Shown: positions 16,748 to 24,341 of the stretch, piece by piece
How positions within the stretch are numbered: position 1 is the stretch's first letter
Layout of the letters: every line of letters starts with the position of its first letter
NCBI RefSeq assembly: GCF_022760965.1
Contig: NZ_JAKVIJ010000003.1
Location: forward strand, 1-64,000
Length of the DNA: 64,000 nt
Source of the DNA: Simplicispira sedimenti
GTDB taxonomy: Bacteria; Pseudomonadota; Gammaproteobacteria; Burkholderiales; Burkholderiaceae_C
Reading direction: 5' to 3'
Program-made: the position numbers and the translations under genes
The notes under the pieces: model-generated
What the model saw: only the letters and a program-made list of their open reading frames with translations
The model's database searches: none
What the model was told of the DNA's origin: nothing

Positions 16748-17419
16748 ATGGCAAATATTCTTGTGGTCGACGATGAGCTCGGCATTCGAGACCTTCTGTC
16801 GGAGATCCTGAACGACGAGGGGCACAGCGTGGACCTCGCAGAAAACGCGACCCAGGCCCGCAGCGCGCGCGTTGCCAATGTGTACGATCTGGTGCTGCTG
16901 GACATCTGGATGCCGGACACCGACGGTGTCACGTTGCTCAAGGAGTGGGCCGGAAGCGGCCTCCTGACCATGCCCGTCATCATGATGAGCGGCCACGCCA
17001 CCATCGACACGGCGGTGGATGCCACGCGCATCGGTGCGTTTGCGTTTCTGGAAAAGCCCATCACCATGCAGAAGCTGCTCAAGGCAGTGGAGCAGGGACT
17101 TGCGCGCAATGCTGCACGCCCTGCGGCGCTGTCGGCGACCGCAACGTCGTCATCGTCAGACATGACGCCGCAAGGTGTGGGCAGCATGCCCGTCACCATG
17201 GAGGCAGACCCCGGTCCCTTGGCGCACCAGGGTTTTGATCTGGACCGCCCTTTGCGCGAGGCCCGTGATGGCTTCGAGAAGGCCTACTTTGAATTCCATC
17301 TGGCGCGTGAAGGCGGATCGATGACGCGCGTCGCCGAGAAGACCGGCCTCGAGCGTACCCACCTCTACCGCAAGTTGCGTCAGCTGGGCGTAGACCTGGG
17401 GCGCGGCAAACGCGCGTGA
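16748..17419 (+). CDS. Response regulator: receiver plus Fis-type HTH, no AAA+ domain (NtrX-like)
   Basis: The 223-residue protein has an N-terminal receiver domain with the acidic pair Asp8/Asp9, the phospho-site Asp52 in LLDIWMPDTDG and Lys103 in FLEKPI. A linker of about 60 residues follows, and then a C-terminal Fis-like helix-turn-helix (MTRVAEKTGLERTHLYRKL, about 190-210). Canonical NtrX is near 450 residues with a central sigma54-activating AAA+ ATPase; here the linker replaces it and no Walker A or GAFTGA motif is present. It is therefore unlikely to activate sigma54 promoters and may act as a simple DNA-binding regulator. It follows the kinase in the same operon. Confidence 0.9.
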   Translation: MANILVVDDELGIRDLLSEILNDEGHSVDLAENATQARSARVANVYDLVLLDIWMPDTDGVTLLKEWAGSGLLTMPVIMMSGHATIDTAVDATRIGAFAFLEKPITMQKLLKAVEQGLARNAARPAALSATATSSSSDMTPQGVGSMPVTMEADPGPLAHQGFDLDRPLREARDGFEKAYFEFHLAREGGSMTRVAEKTGLERTHLYRKLRQLGVDLGRGKRA

Positions 17420-17431
17420 TTTGCGCAGCTT

Positions 17432-17461
17432 TTGCGACAGGTGCTTTTTTCAGGTTATAAT
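17432..17461 (+). promoter_or_regulatory. Sigma70-type promoter of tRNA-Phe
   Basis: TTGCGA (17432-17437) and a perfect TATAAT (17456-17461) are separated by 18 bp, placing the start about 4 bases before the tRNA at 17472. It lies just after the response-regulator stop codon. Confidence 0.7.
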
Positions 17462-17471
17462 TTATGTCTCT

Positions 17472-17547
17472 GGCCCGGTAGCTCAGTCGGTAGAGCAGAG
17501 GATTGAAAATCCTTGTGTCGGCGGTTCGATTCCGTCCCAGGCCACCA
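17472..17547 (+). tRNA. pheT: tRNA-Phe (anticodon GAA)
   Basis: A 76-nt cloverleaf with encoded CCA, D-stem GCTC/GAGC, anticodon loop TTGAAAA giving GAA, and T-loop TTCGATT. The acceptor stem GGCCCGG pairs with CCAGGCC except for one C5-A68 mismatch, which is unusual for a tRNA-Phe and could be a real variant or a base-calling error. A promoter lies just upstream and a terminator just downstream, so it is a monocistronic gene. Confidence 0.95.
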
Positions 17548-17559
17548 CCAAAAAAATAA

Positions 17560-17587
17560 CGCCCAACCGTTCTCGGTTGGGCGTTTT
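17560..17587. terminator. Bidirectional terminator between tRNA-Phe and rsmI
   Basis: CGCCCAACCG (17560-17569) and CGGTTGGGCG (17574-17583) form a perfect 10-bp stem over a 4-base loop. TTTT follows on the + strand and an A-rich run precedes it, giving TTATTTTTTT on the - strand. It can end both the tRNA transcript and the leftward rsmI transcript. Confidence 0.88.
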
Positions 17588-17599
17588 GCTTTGGGCGTC

Positions 17600-18526
17600 T
17601 CAGCCTTCTTGTTCTGGCGCGTTCTTTCGCTGCAATGCAGCTTCGTACAGCTGGTTGCGCGGTACGCCGGTGATGTCGGCCGCGAGGCGCACTGCCGACT
17701 TCAGCGGCAACTCCTGAAGCAGGCGATCGAGCACGCGCAGTCCGGCCTCGGCATCGTTGGAACTGGCCACCGGATGCAGCACCACCACGAATTCACCCCG
17801 GCAGCGCTGGAGGTCTTCCTGCAGCCAAGCCGCAGCCTGGTGGGCGGGTAGGGTGGTGATTTGTTCGAACTGCTTGGTCAATTCCCGCGCCAGGGTGACC
17901 GGGCGCTCCTCCAGTACGGCCAGGGCCTGTGCCAGATCGGCAATGCGGTGCGGTGCCTCCAGCACAACGATGCAGCGGGGTTCGGTGCGCAGCATCTCCA
18001 CGGAGGCCTTGCGTTCTGCACTGCGGGTGGGAAGAAACCCAGCAAACACAAAACCCTGGTCACCTCCACCCTGCGCCACAGCGCCCGCAACGCTCAACGC
18101 GGTGGTGATGCTGCTGGCACCCGGCAAAGGCAGCACACGCAAACCCGCTGCCGCCACAGCGGCGGCAAGCCGTGCGCCTGGATCGCTGATGCCGGGGGTC
18201 CCTGCGTCGCTCATGTACACCACGCGCTGACCTGCCTGCAAACGGGCCAGGACCTCCTGCGCGGCCTGGGCCTCGTTGTGCTGGTGCACGGCGAGCCACT
18301 GGCTGGGGGGTTTGTCGATGCCGTAGGCGCGCAGCAGGCTGTGGCTGTGGCGCGTGTCCTCGCAGGCCAAGGTGTCGGCCAGCTGCAATACATGCAGGGC
18401 GCGCAGCGTGATGTCTGCCAGGTTGCCGATGGGGGTGGCCACCACGTACAGGGCGCCCTGGGGATAATGCTGCGAACCGGCTGCATGGCGTGCAGCGTCC
18501 AGAACGGGGGCAAAAGAGGCGCTCAA
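17600..18526 (-). CDS. rsmI: 16S rRNA (cytidine-1402-2'-O)-methyltransferase RsmI
   Basis: RsmI 2'-O-methylates C1402 in the ribosomal decoding centre. The 308-residue protein has the tetrapyrrole-methylase-like fold, with YVVATPIGNLADITLRAL near the N-terminus and ACEDTRHSHSLLRAYGI, VYMSDAGTPGISDPG and PLPGASSITTALS after it. I chose TTG 18526, which gives MSASFAPVLD and has AAGGA upstream, because homologues begin at this point. The start codon shares base 18526 with the ATG of yraN on the other strand. The bidirectional terminator lies just downstream. Confidence 0.92.
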   Translation of the reverse strand: MSASFAPVLDAARHAAGSQHYPQGALYVVATPIGNLADITLRALHVLQLADTLACEDTRHSHSLLRAYGIDKPPSQWLAVHQHNEAQAAQEVLARLQAGQRVVYMSDAGTPGISDPGARLAAAVAAAGLRVLPLPGASSITTALSVAGAVAQGGGDQGFVFAGFLPTRSAERKASVEMLRTEPRCIVVLEAPHRIADLAQALAVLEERPVTLARELTKQFEQITTLPAHQAAAWLQEDLQRCRGEFVVVLHPVASSNDAEAGLRVLDRLLQELPLKSAVRLAADITGVPRNQLYEAALQRKNAPEQEG

Positions 18527-18921
18527 TGGGTTTCCTTGGCAAGAACAAACCGGGTACGGTAGCGGCGGCAAACACGCGGACTCAGGGCCAGTGGGCGGAA
18601 GACCGTGCGCTGGCCCATTTGCAGTCTGCAGGCCTGCGTTTGCTGGCACGCAATTATCGGACGCCAGGGCGCGGTGGGGGCGAGATCGATCTGGTGATGC
18701 GCGAGCCCGATGGCACGGTGGTGTTCGTTGAGGTGCGCAGCCGCTCCAGTCAAGCCTGGGGCGGCGCAGGGGCAAGCATTGGCGCGACCAAGCAGCGGCG
18801 TATTGTGTTTGCTGCGCAGCATTTTTTGCTGCGACTGGGGGCGCAGCCGCCGTGTCGGTTTGACGCCGTGTTGTTGGAGCCCGATATCTCGTGGATTCGG
18901 GGGGCCTTCGACGCACAGTGA
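18526..18921 (+). CDS. yraN: YraN/UPF0102 family nuclease-like protein
   Basis: A 131-residue UPF0102 protein with the restriction-endonuclease-like core: GQWAEDRALAHL, then RNYRTPGRGGGEIDLV and VVFVEVRSRS, carrying the Glu...Asp...Glu-Val-Lys/Arg pattern of nuclease folds. Its true role is not established. ATG 18526 has AGAGG at 18515-18519; the 12 codons upstream in the same frame would run into rsmI. It is divergent from rsmI and followed by diaA and dolP homologues, the same block as in E. coli. Confidence 0.88.
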   Translation: MGFLGKNKPGTVAAANTRTQGQWAEDRALAHLQSAGLRLLARNYRTPGRGGGEIDLVMREPDGTVVFVEVRSRSSQAWGGAGASIGATKQRRIVFAAQHFLLRLGAQPPCRFDAVLLEPDISWIRGAFDAQ

Positions 18922-18949
18922 GGCGCCAGCTTAGGCGGCGGCCACAGAA

Positions 18950-18967
18950 TGCTACAAAATTGATAAC
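18950..18967 (+). repeat. Possible half copy of the two-hairpin repeat
   Basis: TGCTACAAAATTGATAAC resembles box 1 of the repeat family (TGCTATCAAAATAATAGC), 28 bp after the yraN stop. Box 2 is absent, so this is at best a remnant. Confidence 0.25.
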
Positions 18968-19019
18968 ACGCAGCGGTTATCATCACTGCCTTGCGCAAGG
19001 TTTATGCATCGTAGAACCC

Positions 19020-19613
19020 ATGATCGAGCAACGCATCCAGCAGCAATTCATCGACAGCGCTGACCTGAAATACCAGGCCGCCCAGACCTTGGCTCGGCCC
19101 ATTGCCGACGCGGTCCAGGCGCTGCTCGCCTGTGTGACGAGTGGTGGCAAGGTCCTGGTGTGCGGCAGCGGCGTTTCGGCCACCGATGCGCAGCAGTTTG
19201 CCGCGTGCTGTGTCGCAGGCTTCGAGCGCGAGCGCCCGGAACTGGCAGCCATGGCTTTGTGCACCGACGGTGCCCTGCTCACGATCGGCGGTGGTGATGC
19301 CACCCAGCAGTTTGCCCGGCAGGTGCGTGCGCTGGGGCAAACCGGGGACCTGCTGGTGGTGTTGAGCACCAGTGGCAACGACCCCAGTGTGCGGGGGGCA
19401 GTACAGGCAGCCCATGAACGCGACATGTCGGTGGTGGCCTTGACGGGGCGGCTGGGCGGAGGCTTGGCGAACCTTTTGCGCGAAACAGATGTCTGTATCT
19501 CTGTGCCCCATGACCGTGCTGCACGGGTGCGCGAGGTGCATACCCTGGTGCTCAATTGCCTGTCTGATGGCATGGATGCACAGTTGTTTGGTGAACAGGA
19601 GGTTTTGTCATGA
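19020..19613 (+). CDS. diaA: SIS-domain protein, DiaA/GmhA family
   Basis: A 197-residue single SIS (sugar isomerase) domain: N-terminal helices, then GGKVLVCGSGVSATDAQQFA, the phosphosugar-binding loop VVLSTSGNDPSV, and a C-terminal CISVPHDRAARVREVHTLV helix. In E. coli this position (after yraN, before yraP) holds DiaA, which binds DnaA and stimulates replication initiation. Phosphoheptose isomerase GmhA is the closest paralogue, and sequence alone does not separate them. Gene order favours DiaA. Its TGA overlaps the dolP ATG. Confidence 0.8.
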   Translation: MIEQRIQQQFIDSADLKYQAAQTLARPIADAVQALLACVTSGGKVLVCGSGVSATDAQQFAACCVAGFERERPELAAMALCTDGALLTIGGGDATQQFARQVRALGQTGDLLVVLSTSGNDPSVRGAVQAAHERDMSVVALTGRLGGGLANLLRETDVCISVPHDRAARVREVHTLVLNCLSDGMDAQLFGEQEVLS

Positions 19614-20284
19614 TGTTCAAGAACTATCGAGCGGCTTGTGCCGCGCTGGCGTCTGCCGTGTTGGTCGTCAGTCTGTCTGGATGTGCTGCGGCGGTGGTCG
19701 GGGGGGCGGCTGTGGGCGGCATGATGGCGCTGGACCGCCGCACCGTAGGCACGCAGGTGGAGGACGAAGGCATTGAGTTGCGCGCTGGCAACCGTATCCA
19801 CGGTATCTATGGCGACAAGGTCCATGTCAACGTCACCAGCTACAACCGCCAAGTATTGCTGACCGGCGAAGTGCCCAGCGCCGAGGTTCGGGATGCCGTC
19901 GAAAAAACCGTTGCCGCCGAGCAGAACGTGCGCAGCGTGGTCAATGATCTGGCCGTGATGCCCAACAGCACGATCGGACAGCGCTCCAACGATACCTTCA
20001 TCACGGGCAAGGTGCGTGCCAGTCTGGTGGATGCCAAAGACCTGTCGGCCAACAGCTTCAAGGTGGTGACCGAACGCAACGTGGTGTACCTGATGGGCCG
20101 CGTGTCGCAGCGCGAAGCCGGACGTGCGACGGCCATTGCCCGAGGCATCACCGGCGTCAGCAAGGTGGTGCGGGTGTTTGAGTACCTCACCGAGGAAGAA
20201 GCCGCAAGTCTGAACGCCGGCAAGCAAGCAAAACCGGCCAATGCGGTGAATGGCGAGGTGCCGGAAACGCGTCCGGCCCAGTGA
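19610..20284 (+). CDS. dolP: DolP (YraP)-type outer-membrane lipoprotein with two BON domains
   Basis: The 224-residue lipoprotein precursor has a signal peptide ending in the lipobox LSGC (Cys25). Two BON domains follow (about residues 50-120, with YNRQVLLTGEVPSAEVRDAV, and 125-195, with ERNVVYLMGRVSQREAG). BON proteins bind phospholipid; DolP supports outer-membrane integrity in E. coli. ATG 19610 overlaps the diaA stop; a second ATG at 19613 is equally possible. The Lys/Ala/Pro-rich tail is not conserved. Confidence 0.87.
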   Translation: MMFKNYRAACAALASAVLVVSLSGCAAAVVGGAAVGGMMALDRRTVGTQVEDEGIELRAGNRIHGIYGDKVHVNVTSYNRQVLLTGEVPSAEVRDAVEKTVAAEQNVRSVVNDLAVMPNSTIGQRSNDTFITGKVRASLVDAKDLSANSFKVVTERNVVYLMGRVSQREAGRATAIARGITGVSKVVRVFEYLTEEEAASLNAGKQAKPANAVNGEVPETRPAQ

Positions 20285-20290
20285 AAGCGT

Positions 20291-20308
20291 GCCGCCGACG
20301 CTGGCGGC
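20291..20308. terminator. GC hairpin between convergent genes
   Basis: GCCGCC and GGCGGC form a 6-bp stem over GACGCT in the 36-bp gap between the 3' ends of dolP and the dehydrogenase gene. There is no T-tract, so an intrinsic terminator role is uncertain. Confidence 0.35.
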
Positions 20309-20320
20309 GCATCCCACTCC

Positions 20321-21235
20321 CTAGCGCAGTCGTTTGATCAGGCTGGACGTGTCCCAGCGCTTGCCGCCCATTTGCTGCACGTCGCCATAGAACTGGTCCA
20401 CCAGCGCGGTCACGGGCAGCCGAGCACCATTGCGTTGTGCTTCGGCCAGCACCAGGCCCAGATCCTTGCGCATCCAGTCCACAGCAAAGCCAAAGTCAAA
20501 TTGGTCGGCCACCATGGTATTTCCGCGGTTGTCCATCTGCCAGCTTTGGGCGGCACCCTTGCCAATCACGTCCAGCACCAGGGGCATGTCCAGGCCAGCG
20601 CGCTGACCAAAGGCAATGGCCTCTGAAAGGCCCTGCACCAACCCGGCAATGCAGATCTGGTTGACCATCTTGGTGAGTTGGCCGGCGCCCGAGGTGCCCA
20701 TGCGCGTGAAGGCGCGCGAAAATGCCATGGCCACGGGTTGCACGGAATCAAAGGCCTCGGGGTCGCCACCGCACATCACGGTCAACAGCCCATTCTGTGC
20801 TCCTGCCTGACCACCGGACACTGGTGCGTCGATGAACTGCAGACCCAGGGCACGGGCTGCACCATACAGCTCACGTGCCACTTCGGCCGATGCCGTGGTG
20901 TGGTCCACAAAAATACTGCCCGGCGCCATGCCGGCAAAGGCTCCGTCTGCCCCCAGCGTCACGGAGCGCAAGTCCTCGTCGTTGCCCACGCAGCAAAACA
21001 CAATGTCCGCCCCTTGCGCCGCCAGCCGGGGGGTGTCCGCCTGTTGCGGGTTCGCCGTTTGGCCAAACTCCACGCACCAGGCCTGGGCCTTGGAAGCGGT
21101 GCGGTTGAACACGGTGACCGAATGCCCGGCCATTGCCAAATGGCCGGCCATGGGGTAGCCCATCACGCCCAGTCCCACAAAGGCGACCTTGCGCGAAGGG
21201 GTGGCGTCGTAGTTGCGAGGATTGGTGCTTGGCAT
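20321..21235 (-). CDS. NAD(P)-dependent beta-hydroxyacid dehydrogenase (HIBADH/GLYR family)
   Basis: The 304-residue protein has an N-terminal Rossmann fold (VAFVGLGVMGYPMAGHLAMA) with FNRT after the second strand, suggesting NADP preference. The substrate signature is DAPVSGGQAGAQNG and the catalytic-lysine motif is GAGQLTKMVNQ. It likely oxidises a short beta-hydroxyacid such as 3-hydroxyisobutyrate or reduces tartronate semialdehyde; the exact substrate cannot be read. ATG 21235 is preferred to an upstream in-frame start because homology begins a few residues later. It faces dolP. Confidence 0.85.
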   Translation of the reverse strand: MPSTNPRNYDATPSRKVAFVGLGVMGYPMAGHLAMAGHSVTVFNRTASKAQAWCVEFGQTANPQQADTPRLAAQGADIVFCCVGNDEDLRSVTLGADGAFAGMAPGSIFVDHTTASAEVARELYGAARALGLQFIDAPVSGGQAGAQNGLLTVMCGGDPEAFDSVQPVAMAFSRAFTRMGTSGAGQLTKMVNQICIAGLVQGLSEAIAFGQRAGLDMPLVLDVIGKGAAQSWQMDNRGNTMVADQFDFGFAVDWMRKDLGLVLAEAQRNGARLPVTALVDQFYGDVQQMGGKRWDTSSLIKRLR

Positions 21236-21317
21236 GTGATGGCTCTTGCAAGAAAGACGGTACCGGGAGAAAGGCGCGTGGCCCAGGCCCGCGGACACTG
21301 TGGAGCTGGCATCCCCA

Positions 21318-21389
21318 GGCTACTGGCGGGAACCCCTTTCCCGGCCATCGCCGAGGGAAGGGGGGAGGGCGCGTAGCGCCCAGGGGGTG
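21318..21389 (-). repeat. GC-rich post-stop palindromic element, copy 1
   Basis: Directly after the pilU stop codon (reading leftward) comes CACCCCCTG, then the hairpin GGCGC-TAC-GCGCC. A C-run/G-run pair follows, CCTCCCCCCTTCCC against GGGAAAGGGG. Copies at 29954 and 38301 have the same order of parts. Confidence 0.6.
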
Positions 21390-22526
21390 TCAGACAATCG
21401 CGAAATGTTCGGTGCCCGAAGCCAGGTCCGCACTCTTGGCGCGCTGGCTGGAGAGCTTGATCTGCAGACGCAGGTCGTTGAGGGAGTCGGCGTTGCGCAG
21501 CGCGTCTTCGTAGCTGATGACGTTGGACTCGAACAAATCGAACAGCGACTGGTCGAAGGTCTGCATGCCCAGGTTGCGGCTCTTCTTCATGATTTCCTTG
21601 ATCTCGGCCACTTCGCCCTTGAAGATCAGGTCGGCAATGAGCGGGGTGTTGAGCATCACTTCCACCGCAGCCGCGCGCCCCTTGCCATCCTGCTTGGGGA
21701 TCAAGCGCTGGGAGATCATGCCGCGCAGGTTGAGCGACAGGTCCATCAGCAACTGCGCGCGGCGCTCTTCCGGGAAGAAGTTGATGATCCGGTCCAGGGC
21801 CTGGTTGGCACTGTTGGCGTGCAGGGTGGCCAGGCACAGGTGGCCGGTTTCGGCAAAGGCCACGGCATGTTCCATGGTCTCGCGGTCGCGGATTTCGCCC
21901 ATCAGAATCACGTCGGGTGCTTGGCGCAGCGTGTTCTTGAGTGCGGCTTCCCAGCTGTCGGTGTCCAGGCCCACTTCGCGCTGTGTGACCACGCAGTTTT
22001 TGTGTGGATGCACAAATTCGACCGGGTCTTCCACCGTGATGATGTGGCCGAAGGAGTTTTCGTTGCGCCAATCCACCATGGCGGCCAGCGAGGTCGATTT
22101 GCCCGAGCCCGTGGCACCCACAAAGATGCACAGCCCACGCTTGGTCATGGCCACTTCCTTGAGCACCTGGGGCAGACCCAGACCGTCAATGGTGGGCAGC
22201 GTCAGCGGAATCACCCGCAGCACCATGCCCACGCGCCCTTGCTGGATGAATGCATTGACACGGAAGCGACCGATGCCCGAGGGCGAAATGGCGAAATTGC
22301 ATTCCTTGGTGCGCTCAAACTCGGCTGCCTGCTTGTCGCTCATGATGGAGCGGGCCAGCGTCAGCGTGTGGTTGGGCGTGAGCGCCTGGGGTGATACCTT
22401 GGTGATCGCTCCGTCCACCTTGATGGCAGGCGGAAACTCAGCCGTGATGAACAGGTCGCTGCCGTTGCGGCTCACCAGCAGCTTCAGCAGATCGTTGATG
22501 AACTTACTCGCCTGATCGCGTTCCAT
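21390..22526 (-). CDS. pilU: Twitching motility ATPase PilU
   Basis: PilU is the PilT-paralogous ATPase that assists type IV pilus retraction. The 378-residue protein has the PAS-like N-domain (SRNGSDLFITAEFPP), Walker A GATGSGKS (137-144), an Asp box with ILMGEIRDRETM, and the His box GHLCLATLHANSA. A C-terminal extension beyond the PilT length (GMQTFDQSLFDLF and onward) identifies PilU rather than PilT. The usual neighbours are kept, with a cNMP-type protein and pilT lying upstream on the same strand. Confidence 0.93.
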   Translation of the reverse strand: MERDQASKFINDLLKLLVSRNGSDLFITAEFPPAIKVDGAITKVSPQALTPNHTLTLARSIMSDKQAAEFERTKECNFAISPSGIGRFRVNAFIQQGRVGMVLRVIPLTLPTIDGLGLPQVLKEVAMTKRGLCIFVGATGSGKSTSLAAMVDWRNENSFGHIITVEDPVEFVHPHKNCVVTQREVGLDTDSWEAALKNTLRQAPDVILMGEIRDRETMEHAVAFAETGHLCLATLHANSANQALDRIINFFPEERRAQLLMDLSLNLRGMISQRLIPKQDGKGRAAAVEVMLNTPLIADLIFKGEVAEIKEIMKKSRNLGMQTFDQSLFDLFESNVISYEDALRNADSLNDLRLQIKLSSQRAKSADLASGTEHFAIV

Positions 22527-22565
22527 CTGTGTGTCTCCCTCCGAGGGTGCTAACGGGTCAGGGGT

Positions 22566-23201
22566 TTACTTTTGGTTCTCGCTCAGCCGCGCGCTCACGG
22601 CACGCAGCCGCAGCGACAGCTTGCGTGCCAGCAGCGCCACCAGACTGGCGGCCAGTTGCGGGTCCTTGACCATCATGTCGTCCATGCCCTCGGCACTGAG
22701 CACGGCGACTTCGCAATCGGTCAGCGTGGTGCAGGCAGAGAAGCGGATGCCGCTGTCCAGCAAGGACATCTCTCCGAGGATGTCGCCAGGGCGGGTTTCT
22801 GCCAGACGCAACTGCTCACCCCAGGGCTGCAGTCGATCCACCGCGATGGTGCCCGACAGCAGCACGATCATGAAATTGCCGTACTCGTCCTGACGGATCA
22901 GATCGCGGTTGGGCGGCACCTGGGCAAACTCGAAGAAGTTCTCCATGCGCCGCACAGCGTCCTGGTCCAGGTGCGCCATGTACTTGTCCTTGGACCACAG
23001 TGCCTGCAGCAGCTTGCCGCCCTTGCTGGCGGGCAGGCGCTTGGCGCCCACCTCCACGGCGCGAGCCTCCCAGGGCACCAGCATCGCCGGATCGACACCC
23101 TGGTTGGCAAAGGCCGTGGAAAAGAAAACGGAATCGCTGTGGTCTTGCTGTGGCTTGTTGTTGCGCGAAGACATGCGCAACAGACCAAGAATGCCTTTCA
23201 T
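22566..23201 (-). CDS. Cyclic-nucleotide-binding-domain protein between pilT and pilU
   Basis: The 211-residue protein has one CRP-like effector domain (about residues 75-180: DEYGNFMIVLLSGTIAVDR, RPGDILGEMSLLDSG, ACTTLTDCEVAVLS) and no DNA-binding HTH. The phosphate-binding cassette reads GEMSLLDSGIRFSACTT, in which the usual Arg-Ser/Thr-Ala is Arg-Phe-Ser-Ala. Ligand binding is therefore plausible but uncertain. Placement between pilT and pilU, 39 bp upstream of pilU, suggests it tunes pilus retraction in response to a nucleotide or by protein contact. The N-terminal 60 residues have no recognised domain. Confidence 0.82.
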   Translation of the reverse strand: MKGILGLLRMSSRNNKPQQDHSDSVFFSTAFANQGVDPAMLVPWEARAVEVGAKRLPASKGGKLLQALWSKDKYMAHLDQDAVRRMENFFEFAQVPPNRDLIRQDEYGNFMIVLLSGTIAVDRLQPWGEQLRLAETRPGDILGEMSLLDSGIRFSACTTLTDCEVAVLSAEGMDDMMVKDPQLAASLVALLARKLSLRLRAVSARLSENQK

Positions 23202-23261
23202 GGGGTGCTCCAGTGGGCCGCGCGCGGCCGGTGTCTGTGGATCGGAACGGCTGGGGGACGT

Positions 23262-24305
23262 TTAGCCAGGGAAGTTTTCCGGCATCTTTGCCTTGGCGCG
23301 GGCTTCGGCCGGGCTGATGATGTTGCGGCGCACCAGATCGGTGAGGTTCTGGTCCAGCGTCTGCATACCCACGCTGTTGCTGGTCTGGATGGTCGAGTAC
23401 ATCTGCGCCACCTTGGCCTCACGGATCAGGTTGCGGATGGCGCTGGTGCCCAGCATGATTTCGTGCGCGGCCACGCGGCCCGAGCCGTCCTTGAGCTTGC
23501 ACAGCGTTTGCGAGATCACGGCCTGCAGCGATTCGGACAACATGGCCCGGACCATTTCCTTTTCTTCGGCGGGGAACACGTCGATGATCCGGTCGATGGT
23601 CTTGGCGGCGCTGGACGTGTGCAGCGTGCCGAAAACCAAGTGGCCCGTTTCAGCGGCCGTCATGGCCAGGCGGATGGTTTCCAGGTCGCGCATTTCGCCC
23701 ACCAGAATGGCGTCCGGGTCCTCGCGCAGCGCAGAGCGCAGGGCAGCGGCGAACGACAGCGTCATCGGCCCCACCTCGCGCTGGTTGACCAGGCACTTCT
23801 TGGACTCGTGCACGAACTCGATCGGATCCTCGATGGTGAGGATGTGGCCGTACTCGGTTTCGTTGAGGTGGTTGACCATGCCCGCCAGCGTGGTGGACTT
23901 GCCCGAACCCGTGGGGCCGGTCACCAGCACCAGCCCGCGCGGCTTGAGCGCCAGGTCGGCGAAGATCTTGGGCGCGTTGAGCTGCTCCAGCGTGAGGATC
24001 TTGCTCGGAATCGTCCGGAACACGGCAGCCGCGCCGCGGTTCTGGTTGAATGCGTTCACGCGGAAACGCGCCAGGCCCTCGATCTCGAACGAGAAGTCCA
24101 CCTCCAGGAATTCTTCGTAGGTCTTGCGCTGCGAGTCGCTCATGATGTCGTACACCATGGCGTGCACTGTCTTGTGGTCCAGCGCTTCGACATTGATGCG
24201 CCGCACGTCGCCGTGCACACGGATCATGGGTGGCAATCCCGCAGAGAGGTGCAGGTCCGATGCTTTGTTCTTGACGCTGAAGGCCAGCAGTTGGGTAATG
24301 TCCAC
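23262..24305 (-). CDS. pilT: Type IV pilus retraction ATPase PilT
   Basis: PilT is the hexameric ATPase that powers pilus retraction and twitching. The 347 residues match the family length exactly when GTG 24305 is used; it has AGAGGG five bases upstream and gives the standard MDITQLLAFSVKNKASDLHL start. Walker A GPTGSGKS is at 130-137, and the His box reads ETGHLVFGTLHTSSA. The retraction-specific AIRNLIRE motif is present near the C-terminus. It is divergent from yggS across only 36 bp. Confidence 0.95.
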   Translation of the reverse strand: MDITQLLAFSVKNKASDLHLSAGLPPMIRVHGDVRRINVEALDHKTVHAMVYDIMSDSQRKTYEEFLEVDFSFEIEGLARFRVNAFNQNRGAAAVFRTIPSKILTLEQLNAPKIFADLALKPRGLVLVTGPTGSGKSTTLAGMVNHLNETEYGHILTIEDPIEFVHESKKCLVNQREVGPMTLSFAAALRSALREDPDAILVGEMRDLETIRLAMTAAETGHLVFGTLHTSSAAKTIDRIIDVFPAEEKEMVRAMLSESLQAVISQTLCKLKDGSGRVAAHEIMLGTSAIRNLIREAKVAQMYSTIQTSNSVGMQTLDQNLTDLVRRNIISPAEARAKAKMPENFPG

Positions 24306-24341
24306 GGTTCCCTCTGACGTTTGGTACGCTCGACAGCCATT

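Noticed and set aside
20321..21298. Longer start for the hydroxyacid dehydrogenase, 21 codons upstream
   Set aside because: The extra N-terminus is not conserved in form and the Rossmann fold begins shortly after ATG 21235.
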